64,000 nt of DNA from Acidobacteriota bacterium (GTDB lineage: Bacteria > Acidobacteriota > Thermoanaerobaculia > Multivoradales > JBCCEF01): positions 145,150-209,149 of the forward strand of contig JBCCHV010000002.1 of the NCBI GenBank assembly GCA_039028635.1. Reading direction: 5' to 3'. Both the position numbers and the translations under genes were made by a program. This document shows positions 1 through 7,700 of the stretch, piece by piece. A model generated the notes under the pieces. The model saw nothing but the letters and a program-made list of their open reading frames with translations, ran no database searches and was not told the origin of the DNA. Numbering within the stretch: position 1 is the stretch's first letter; each line of letters starts with the position of its first letter.

Positions 1-843
1 GACTACATTGACCGGCGATCGCGAGAAAAGAGCGGCCTCCCGATCCTGGGAGTAACCGGGGACCGACCGCGAGTAGATCTCCGAGTCCATTGCCGGACGG
101 CGCGACGCGGTATCCGCCAGATCGAGGTCGCCGGCGATCAGGACCGCTGAGCGAAAAGGCGTCGGCGGTTCGAGTGCCCAGGCAGCGACGAGACCTCCCC
201 GACTGAAACCGACGACATCGATGTGGTCGGCATCGACGAACGGCTGCGCCGCGAGCACCGCGGCCGCGGAACGCAGGTCCGATACATCGCCGGCACCGAG
301 CTCTGGCTCACCCTCACTACCGCCCTCGCCGCGATACTCGAGGGCCAGAACAACCCGCCCGGCCTCGGCCATCATGAGCATGCGGATCGTGTCCAGAAAG
401 CGCAGCTGACCCCACTGCCGATTTCCTCCCCGAGCGTAGACCACCGCCGGAAACGGCCCGGCCCCGGAAGGCCGAACGAGAAGTCCCCGCAGCCGCAGCG
501 ACTGAGAACGAAACTGCACCCGCTCGATGGATCCGCGTTGCCCCGAAAGCCAGCCGTCGAACTCCTCTTCGCTCCAAGCATTGGCCAGCTCTGCAGTCTC
601 GTGGGGAGATGTCCCCGAGGCCATGAACTCGAGCCAGTCGGAACGACTTTCGAAAGGAGACTTCCAAGCCTCGCAGGATTCGAAGACCGGATCGCCTCCC
701 TCGCTGGGCTGACAGGCACTGTCCGCGCTCACCGGCCGGACGCTGGCAGCCATCACAAGGGCGACAGCAATAGCCATGGTCAAAGAAAATCCAGGCCGCA
801 AAGTTCCTGAAGATCGCAGGGCCGAATGGCTCCAAGCTTCCAT
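1..843 (-). CDS. Secreted alpha/beta hydrolase, C-terminus beyond the window
   Basis: This frame is open from an ATG at 843 through the left edge, so only about 281 N-terminal residues are visible. The start follows GGAGGGGAGC. Residues ~19-41 form a hydrophobic signal segment (LTMAIAVALVMAASVRPVSA). A hydrolase core follows: strand VVYARGG, then LALEYRGEGGSEGEP, an oxyanion-type region, and the nucleophile elbow GFSRGG with Ser214. This arrangement is typical of the prolyl-oligopeptidase/dienelactone-hydrolase type of alpha/beta hydrolases. The catalytic Asp and His should lie in the missing part. The substrate cannot be told; a peptidase or esterase exported to the periplasm is the likely class. 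Other frames across this stretch are shadows. Confidence 0.82.
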   Translation of the reverse strand, partial: MEAWSHSALRSSGTLRPGFSLTMAIAVALVMAASVRPVSADSACQPSEGGDPVFESCEAWKSPFESRSDWLEFMASGTSPHETAELANAWSEEEFDGWLSGQRGSIERVQFRSQSLRLRGLLVRPSGAGPFPAVVYARGGNRQWGQLRFLDTIRMLMMAEAGRVVLALEYRGEGGSEGEPELGAGDVSDLRSAAAVLAAQPFVDADHIDVVGFSRGGLVAAWALEPPTPFRSAVLIAGDLDLADTASRRPAMDSEIYSRSVPGYSQDREAALFSRSPVNVV

Positions 844-971
844 GCTCCCCTCCTGCTCGCGTTTCGACCACGGTGCCGAGGCGACGAGCGAACGATCGCA
901 GCGGCTGGTGGTCTTCCTTTCGGATGGTCTGCGAGAGACGAGAGCTCTGTCAACCGGTGCTGCCGATTCTC

Positions 972-1427
972 CTAGACCTCTTCGCGGCCCGCGATGTCTT
1001 CGTCCCAGAGGGCCGGGTTCTCGCCGATGAAGCGCGCCATGAGGTCCCGGCAGGCGGGGTCATCGAGGAGCACGACCTCGACGCCGTGCTGGCGCAGGAA
1101 GTCGAGGTTGCCCGGGAAGCTGTGGTCCTCCCCCACCACCACCCGCGGCACCCCGAACTGCACGATCGTCCCCGCACACATCATGCAGGGGCTGAGGGTG
1201 GTGTAGAGGGTCACTCCGTCGTAGCGCGCTCGCCGGCCGGCACTGCGAAAGCAATCCATCTCGCCGTGGGCCGTCGGGTCCCCGCGCTGCACCCGCTGGT
1301 TGTGACCGCGGGCGATGATCCGCCCCTCCTCCACCATCACCGCCCCGATCGGCAGGCCACCCTCGTCGTAGGACTTCTGCGCCTGCTCGAGGGCGGCCTG
1401 CATTCGTTCGTGGTCGAGTTGCTTCAT
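972..1427 (-). CDS. Cytosine deaminase, fungal Fcy1-like (CDA fold)
   Basis: A 151-aa zinc-dependent deaminase. The zinc and proton-shuttle motifs are present: HGEMD (His ligand plus catalytic Glu) and PCMMC (two Cys ligands). The segments LPIGAVMVEEG, GHNQRVQRGDPTAHGE, TLYTTLSPCMMCAG, GVPRVVVGED and the tail FIGENPALWDEDI resemble yeast cytosine deaminase more than tRNA-adenosine or guanine deaminases, and the length is close to the yeast enzyme (~158 aa). The predicted reaction is cytosine to uracil plus ammonia in pyrimidine salvage. An upstream GTG at 1463 would add 12 residues, but the ATG at 1427 (preceded by GAAGAACG) fits the family start. It stands alone between unrelated genes. Substrate specificity is inferred from similarity only. 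Confidence 0.85.
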   Translation of the reverse strand: MKQLDHERMQAALEQAQKSYDEGGLPIGAVMVEEGRIIARGHNQRVQRGDPTAHGEMDCFRSAGRRARYDGVTLYTTLSPCMMCAGTIVQFGVPRVVVGEDHSFPGNLDFLRQHGVEVVLLDDPACRDLMARFIGENPALWDEDIAGREEV

Positions 1428-1605
1428 CGTTCTTCGCGTCCAGAGTGATCGCTCTACCGCCACCGCAGAGGTGGCCCCTCTCGAAGTTCACGGCGCCAGC
1501 TTGCGCAGCTCGATGGCGCCGCTGAAGAATTCGAGATCGAGAGTACCTGCTCCGGAGCCGATCTGAAATCGGAAGCTCTTTTCGGTCCAATCCACCACAC
1601 CGAAA

Positions 1606-2133
1606 TCAAGAGCAAGCCGCTGGACCCAACGGAGCATCTCTTTCCTCGACCGGGAAGAGAGCCACCGAGGCGGCGAGCGGAGGCCAACTCCTCGCGCCAG
1701 CCTCTACAGGCTGAGCCCGTCCTTCGAGAGGCGTCTCCGCCGGCTCGATGGCCGAGTGAATCTCGGACCACAGATCGGTCTTCGGCTAGCCCGCCCTTCT
1801 CACGAGGTTTTCTGGCGAGAGGCCGTAGGTTCTTGAAGATGCAAGACATCCGTCGCTGCCACGACGACGCCGTACTCGACGTACTGCGAGGAGAGCAGGC
1901 GACGGATAACGCAGCAGATTCAGGGACATACGGACTCGCAGCGCAAAGCTGGTGAGAAGGGCGGGCTAGCGGTTCGGCAGAGACTCCAGAGTCTCGACGA
2001 GGTCGCGCAGAGACTGCAACCGCCGCCCACAGTCGGAGCACTCGGCCAGATGGCTCGCGACTTGGTCGCGGCTCGCCGTATCGAGGTCCCCTTCGAGGAA
2101 CGCAGAGAGCAGCTCGACGCGGGGATGGATCAT
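1606..2133 (-). pseudogene. Anti-sigma factor gene, broken by a small TIR element
   Basis: The ATG at 2133 follows a strong GAGGAGGACC ribosome binding site. The first 55 residues are a compact zinc-binding anti-sigma domain (HLAECSDCGRRL, H-x3-C-x2-C). The frame then hits a TAG at 1966-1968 that lies inside the terminal repeat of the element at 1785-1970. Beyond the element, in the same frame, the sequence reads KTDLWSEIHSAIEPAE and then a Pro/Ala hydrophobic run (WPPLAASVALF), as expected for the linker and membrane segment of such proteins, before a TGA at 1606. Removing the 192 bp between the TTCGGC direct repeats rejoins the two halves in frame. A further open stretch (1488-1637, 49 aa, ending ELRKLAP) may be a frame-shifted tail. 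Probably non-functional, though the 55-aa domain could still be made. Confidence 0.72.
1785..1970. mobile_element. 186-bp element with perfect 19-bp terminal inverted repeats (copy 1)
   Basis: The left end GCTAGCCCGCCCTTCTCAC (1785-1803) is the exact reverse complement of 1952-1970. A 6-bp direct repeat TTCGGC sits at 1781-1786 and 1973-1978, overlapping the left end by 2 bp, and looks like a target duplication. Inside, a 9-bp stem pairs 1848-1856 with 1899-1907. No coding frame of note is present, so it would be a non-autonomous, MITE-like element. A second copy lies at 52649-52802. It interrupts an anti-sigma gene in frame. Confidence 0.75.
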
Positions 2134-2253
2134 GGTTTCGGTCCTCCTCGCCCGGGCGTTCAAGCATCGTCGCAGCAGCGCTCGAGATCGGTGAAGCTGG
2201 AACTTCGAGATCCCCACCGAATAATCGAGCAGACGGGCGATCTCGCCATCGGA
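2134..2253 (-). pseudogene. Remnant of a sigma-70-family region 4
   Basis: Immediately upstream of the anti-sigma start and in the same frame, the translation reads GEIARLLDYSVGISKFQLH followed by RSRALLRR. This matches the helix-turn-helix of sigma region 4 (typically EIA-LL-ISVGTSKSQLHRAR). No region 2 or other sigma sequence precedes it before the stop of the next gene at 2343. It is a truncated ECF sigma gene, the natural partner of the broken anti-sigma gene. Confidence 0.6.
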
Positions 2254-2342
2254 GGGCGGAAAGGGTTGGAAGCGAAACCGCAGGCGGGCCTCGAGGCCGC
2301 ATCGCTCCCGAGGCCTTGCCGCGACCTCGGGAGCCGGAGACC

Positions 2343-4424
2343 TTAGTCGATCACTCGCACGACATCCAGCCACATGAAGGCGTTGTGGCTGCGGTAGACC
2401 CGGAAGTCCGACCCCCGGTTCTGACGGTTTCCGAAGTAGGCGTCGTTGACCGTGAAGGTGTGAGTCTTCCAGGTGTTGGTTCCCGTCATCGAAACGATGC
2501 CGCCGTTGCTGTAGGCACCGCCCGAGCCGTCATATTGCAGAAAGATGATGCCCGTCGCGTTGTCGAAGTAGGTGACCTCGATATCCACCGTCGGTCGGCT
2601 ACCGCGCAGAGCGAAGGAGTCGTCGACTCGGAAGTACATGTAACGGTCACCAACGGCCGGATTGCGGATGCGACGGCAGTTACGTCCGCCCTTGTTGGCG
2701 CTCACGGTGTCGCCATCGGTGGGCTCCGGAGACGGCCGGCGGAGCTTGTCGATGACATCGTTGGTCCCCAGATTGAGGGTCGCGGTGGCGGGAGGAGAGG
2801 TCGAGCCCGAAACCGTGATCGTCTTGACCAAGGGCTCTCCGAACCAGGCCACGAACTCGCGGACCATCTGGAACTGCACCGAGTAGGTGCCCGGCGCCGA
2901 AGGGGCGGTCAGATTGAAGGTGAAGGTCTTCGGCCGGCTGCGGAAGATTCCGCCAAAGCGCGGGATCTCGTCGAGGCCGTCGTTGATCAGCACCCGAGTT
3001 GGCGAGAAGGGCGTCGTAAAGCCGTTGGGTTTGCGAATGCCGAGCTTGTAGTCCTTCGACGCTCGCCATTCGTCGGTGCCTTCATTGCGCACGATGACCG
3101 TGACACTGAAGGTCTGATTGGGACTGACCGTGGTCGGGACATTGCTCCACAGGATCTTCGCATCCCTTTCCGGGAGCCCCGTGAACTGACGTGCTCGGGT
3201 GGCGGTGCGGTCGATGTATTCGCGGGGATTGTTGCTGCTCGACCAGGAGTCCGTATTCGTTCCCGGGTTCGTGCCTTCGGGAGGCGAATGGATGAACGGC
3301 GGTCCCGGGTCCCCTTCGTACAGCCCCGTGCTCTCGCTGTACTCGTTCCAAGACTCGATCACCACGCGACGGATCGGGGGCGATCCGTTCATCGTATTGA
3401 TCAACTGATTCCAGGCATTGTTGTAAGAGCTACCACCGTTGCGCGGCAAGAAGGTGGCATTGGGCGGCGGAATGTAGTTCTCGTTCCAGAATCCGGGCTT
3501 CAACATCGCCGTTTTCTTTCCCTGCCAGGTGATGGTGGCGAAGTGATTGTTGTTCGAGAACTGATGGAAGCGCTCATCGGTCCAACTCTGCATCTCGTCG
3601 TCCCAATGGGCCGTGTTGATCCAGTAAACCCCATTGTTGAAAACGGGATGAGCAGCACCATAGGCAGCCCGCAGGCGACTCTCGACGTCGTTGCGGGTCA
3701 GGCTGGTGGCGTTCTGGACACCGTGGTACTGAATCAAGTGCCAGTTGTTGATGATCAGCCGGCCATCGATCTGGGCGAGATAGGAGTCCGCGTGGGGGTC
3801 GGTGTTCTCGGCGAAGTACTGGTCATAGAAACGCTTGTAGTGATCGACCAGGGCGTTCTTGCCGCTGGCGGTGGCGAAGTTGATCGTCGCGCTCTTGAAT
3901 CCCCAAGTCATGAAGCCGTCGAGGAAGACGGCGATCTTCGGGGGGTCGTAGCCTTCGGCCCGCAACTGAGCGTAGGCCCGGAACAGGTTGATCCTCTGCT
4001 GCTCGACCTCTGGAACGTCCATCAGCTCCACGTAGATGACGTCGAGGTTGGCATCCATCATGTCTTTGATTTGGCGCTTGAAGAAGGCGACGGAGCCATC
4101 CCAGTTCTGCCTTCCTTCGAGGGGCTGCCAAGCGCCGTTGGCTTGCCAATCGCCGGGCTGGGTATTGAACGGGGTGTACCAATGAAAGACGTGCGCGCCA
4201 ATGAAGCGATCCGTCGAAGAGAAGGTCCTGCCCTGGGAGTAGAGATTCCCCTGGGCCTCGACTGACGGAACGACCAGCAGAACCAACAGCGCGACGAGCA
4301 CTGCGAGGACGGCAGAGACGAAACCCAACTTGGCTTCCCGAGGCCTTCTTCGGCCGATCGCTGGAGTAGGTCCTGGGAAGGTGAGGCGATGGAGCTGATC
4401 CGTCATGGATCCACAGGTGGACAT
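2343..4424 (-). CDS. Secreted GH99/DUF5010-like glycoside hydrolase with Ig-like and C-terminal beta-sandwich domains
   Basis: About 693 aa. The ATG at 4424 follows AGGAGGCAAGTT. A basic N-terminus and a hydrophobic segment (VSAVLAVLVALLVLLVV) ending near VEAQG give a signal peptide. The main domain (~60-390) has FIGAHVFHWYTPF, IYVELMDVPE, KIAVFLDGFMTWG and VIESWNEYSEST, the layout of (beta/alpha)8 proteins related to endo-mannosidase (GH99/GH71) and DUF5010. Next comes an Ig-like domain (~430-530: DAKILWSNVPTTVSPNQTFS, then VTVIVRNEGTDEWRA). The last ~120 residues (YMYFRVDDSF, TGTNTWKTHTF, DFRVYRSHNAFMWLDVVRV) look like a carbohydrate-binding-type jelly roll. The likely role is attack on an extracellular polysaccharide or glycoprotein; the substrate is unknown. 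The long plus-strand frames opposite are shadows. Confidence 0.75.
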   Translation of the reverse strand: MSTCGSMTDQLHRLTFPGPTPAIGRRRPREAKLGFVSAVLAVLVALLVLLVVPSVEAQGNLYSQGRTFSSTDRFIGAHVFHWYTPFNTQPGDWQANGAWQPLEGRQNWDGSVAFFKRQIKDMMDANLDVIYVELMDVPEVEQQRINLFRAYAQLRAEGYDPPKIAVFLDGFMTWGFKSATINFATASGKNALVDHYKRFYDQYFAENTDPHADSYLAQIDGRLIINNWHLIQYHGVQNATSLTRNDVESRLRAAYGAAHPVFNNGVYWINTAHWDDEMQSWTDERFHQFSNNNHFATITWQGKKTAMLKPGFWNENYIPPPNATFLPRNGGSSYNNAWNQLINTMNGSPPIRRVVIESWNEYSESTGLYEGDPGPPFIHSPPEGTNPGTNTDSWSSSNNPREYIDRTATRARQFTGLPERDAKILWSNVPTTVSPNQTFSVTVIVRNEGTDEWRASKDYKLGIRKPNGFTTPFSPTRVLINDGLDEIPRFGGIFRSRPKTFTFNLTAPSAPGTYSVQFQMVREFVAWFGEPLVKTITVSGSTSPPATATLNLGTNDVIDKLRRPSPEPTDGDTVSANKGGRNCRRIRNPAVGDRYMYFRVDDSFALRGSRPTVDIEVTYFDNATGIIFLQYDGSGGAYSNGGIVSMTGTNTWKTHTFTVNDAYFGNRQNRGSDFRVYRSHNAFMWLDVVRVID

Positions 4425-4655
4425 AACTTGCCTCCTACAATGTTTTGCGAACACTTGAGGTTGGCCAATGGCCGAACGAAGTGGGAACCAGCGTTACCCC
4501 TGACCCCCTGACAAGAAGATTTCCGAAGGCCGCCCCGACCGAAGTAGACGAGGGCGGAGAGTGGGTGGGTTTTCGACTCGCGAGCTCGAGCACGCCGAGC
4601 GATCCCAGCCGGCGCTGTTGGCAGGGCAGCAGCTTCACTGCCCCCCGAATCGCCC

Positions 4656-4706
4656 GGGCGGCATCGGAGCGGCCGGCGAGGACAACCCGCCGCCCCGATG
4701 CCGCCC
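4656..4706 (-). terminator. Stem-loop downstream of the RHS gene
   Basis: GGGCGGCATCGG (4656-4667) and CCGATGCCGCCC (4695-4706) are perfect 12-bp inverted arms starting 7 bp past the RHS stop. There is no T-run after it on the minus strand, so it may stabilise the 3' end rather than terminate by itself. Confidence 0.4.
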
Positions 4707-4712
4707 ACGTCG

Positions 4713-7700
4713 CTATCTGAGCGCGATTTCGCCGAAGGAGCGAATCAAGCGATCCCGCATGTCTCGCTGCTGCTGGAGAACACCTTGCTGCCGCTTGAGC
4801 CTCTCCCCCTGGGCCGCGCCGCGCGATCGCGCCTCGGCCGCCGTGGACGAGATCGGCAGGCCCGTGAATGCCCCTCGCACCCTCGGGTCGGCGGAATTCG
4901 GCTTGACGCCCTGCTCGGTGGCGGTCAGGAACCTCTCCTCGGCGGCGTGGAATCGCTGCAGTTTGGTGGCATCGTCGATCGACTGCTGGGTCTCACCGAT
5001 CGCTTGATCGATCACGGTCAGCGAGTCTTTGGACACGTCGGCGAGATCGTCGACCGTCATCCCATCTCCGACGAGCTTCTGGATTCCAGAGTTGATCTTG
5101 AGGGCACGCTTCGAGAGCTTCAAGGCAACGCCAATAGGAGAGTTCTTGGGCACCAGCTTGATCGCCACGTCGATTGCGCCTTCCGCCAGTTGCTCCGGCG
5201 ATGGCGTGGCAGCGAGGCCGTCGGGATCGACGAAACGGATCGGATTGTTGCTGGCATAGGAATACAAGTTCCATTCGCTCCGCGCCGGATCGACGTTGGC
5301 GAAGCGGCCCCAGCTGTGGACATAGCCCCGCGCCAGCATGTAGTGGCTGGCCCCGTGGAGGTCCTCCTCGTGGCCGGCGAATCGCGAGTGGAGATTCTGG
5401 GCGCCGGACTGGTTGGCCACGGAACCGTAGGGGTAGTAGTCCACAGCCCCGATCTGCTGCCCGATGACGTTGGTGAGGATGCGCGGCGTGCCCACGTGGT
5501 CTTGGTGGAAGAAGGTCTGAACTCCGCCGCGCTTGCGGGTGGCGATCAGGCCATTGGGGCCGTGGACGAAGTCCTCGACGAACTCCACGATCTCCCCGGG
5601 GTCGCTCGGCCCTCGGTAGGGACCGTAGCCAGTCGCTCGGTGCTCGCGAAGGATCGAGCCGTCCGTGTCACGAAGGGTCCAGAAGCGCTCGCCAGCCGTC
5701 ACGTCCAGGCTCAGAATCCGAAAGTTCCCCGGACCATAGCCATAGAGAAACTCGGCGCCATCGGCGTGACGGTAGAAGCGGGTGACCATGTTGAGGCCAT
5801 CATGGTCGAGGTCGAAGAATGGCGCCTCCGCCGGCCCCACCCGGTCGACATTCCCGGCCGCGTCGTAGAAGGTGTCTCGCGGCTCACCAACATTGCCGAC
5901 CCGCCGATTCTTGCCGTCGATGTTGTGGTGGACGACGAAGCCGTCCCCGCGCTGGAGGCGGACCAGGTTGTCCTTGGCGTCGTACTGATACGCCTCCCAA
6001 CGGGCAGCACTGCGGGCCGTGCCTCGGACCAACCGGCTGGCGGCGTCGTAGACATAGCGGTCGACACCGATCTTCCAAGTGTTGCCGGCGCCATCGTAGC
6101 CGTAGCTCCCGCTGTCGAAGCGCAGCGAACCACCGGCTCCATAGAAGCGAATCCTCCCCGGCCGCCGCATGCCATTGGTTCCCTGGTCGAGCAGGGTGTA
6201 GGCGTTGTTCGAGTAGTCGATGCGATCGAGCTGGAAGTTCGGGTGGTAGGTGTAGTCCGCCGAGATCCCAAGGCTGGAGCTGACCTGGACCGGAAGACGG
6301 TGATTCATCGTCCGGCTGACGGTGTGGGCCGGTGCCTGAATATCGGAGGGATCGTTGCAGTACCGAAGACCGTTCTGCGGCGTCGTGATGCACCTCGGAT
6401 AGGTCTGGGAAATCACCTCGCCGAGGACGTTGTAGCTCCAGTCCTGCTCGAAGGTGTGCGCATAGCGTCCGAAGGGATTCTCAACGTGGAGCCACTGCAA
6501 CTGCGTCGTGCGGCGGCTCAGGTTGCCGACCTTGCCGCGGTACTCATAGGTTTCGGAGATCGCCCAGTCGGTGGTGCCGAAATAGTTGTGGCGGATGGCC
6601 TCGACCATCTTGCCTTTCCGGAAGTTGGTCCCCTGGTTGGTGTCGGCCCAGACGAACTCCTCCCAAACCCGGGAGCCCTCGCGCTTGGAGAGCAGCCGGC
6701 CGTTGCCGTCGTAGTCATGGGTGATGGTGCGCAGGCCATCGAAGACCTGCCGAGGGTTGCCCAGGGCATCGGGCTGGAACGACAGAGTGCCAGCCGCCGC
6801 CGAGCCACCGATCTCGGGATGACGCTCCCAAGCCAGCAGCCCGCGGTCGTCCCAGCCGTACTGGCGCTCCTGGACGACGACGCCTGCGCTGTTCCTGCGC
6901 TTGGCCTTGAGCAGTTTGCCGTTGGGGTCGTAGAGGTTGATGACGGCGTAGCTCGGGTTCGAGACTCGGGTCGTACGGCCAAGGGCGTCGTAGCGGGTGG
7001 TGGTCGTCACCTCGCTGGAGCCGATCTGCGAGGTGCGAACCTCGACCGTCGAATCGATCTCGCGATTGCCGCGATACACCAGCACCTCTTCGCTACCGTC
7101 AGGACGCTGAATACGCCCCGGCCGACCGAAAGCGTCGTAATCCAGGTATTCGGTCGACTTCGCATCGTTGACATTCCCGGCCACCTGCACCGTCGACACC
7201 GAAGTGACCCGTCCGAGGACGTCGTACTGGGTCAGGCGCTCGGAATCGACATGGGTCGAAGCGCCCGTCGGACGGCTCTGGAACTCCCGTTTCAGGCGTC
7301 CGAAGAAATCGAAGACGAGCTTCTCGTCGGCGTAGGTGACACCGGCGAACCTGCGCGAAATGGTGACGTTGGCTTCACCACCGGCGGGATTGGCGTAGAC
7401 GAAGACGGTGGCCGCCTCGCCCAGCGACGCCGCCGGCGCGATCCGAGTCGTCCTGCCGAGATTGTCGTAGAACCGGAAGGTAGCCTGGTCTGACGGGTTG
7501 TAGGTCGCCGTCGGCAGGCCGGTGTTGCGATCGATGTCCGCCCGGTAGCGGTACGGATAACCGCCGATGCGAGTCGACTTACGCTGCAAGTAGTCGTAAC
7601 CGTGGGTGAACACGAACCGGTTGGTGCCATTGGTCCCATTGGTATTGCAGGTACCGGATCCGAGCGCGCCGTTCTCGCCGCCGGCGACGACCTCGAGGAC

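Noticed and set aside
1899..1921. Integron attC site within the TIR element
   Set aside because: GATAACG recalls an attC core, but there is no matching GTTRRRY partner and no integrase nearby.
2316..4265. Long plus-strand open frame opposite the glycoside-hydrolase gene
   Set aside because: Composition is Val/Gly/Arg/Asp-rich with no domain sense, and it mirrors the codon structure of the minus-strand gene, which has a ribosome site, signal peptide and recognisable domains.
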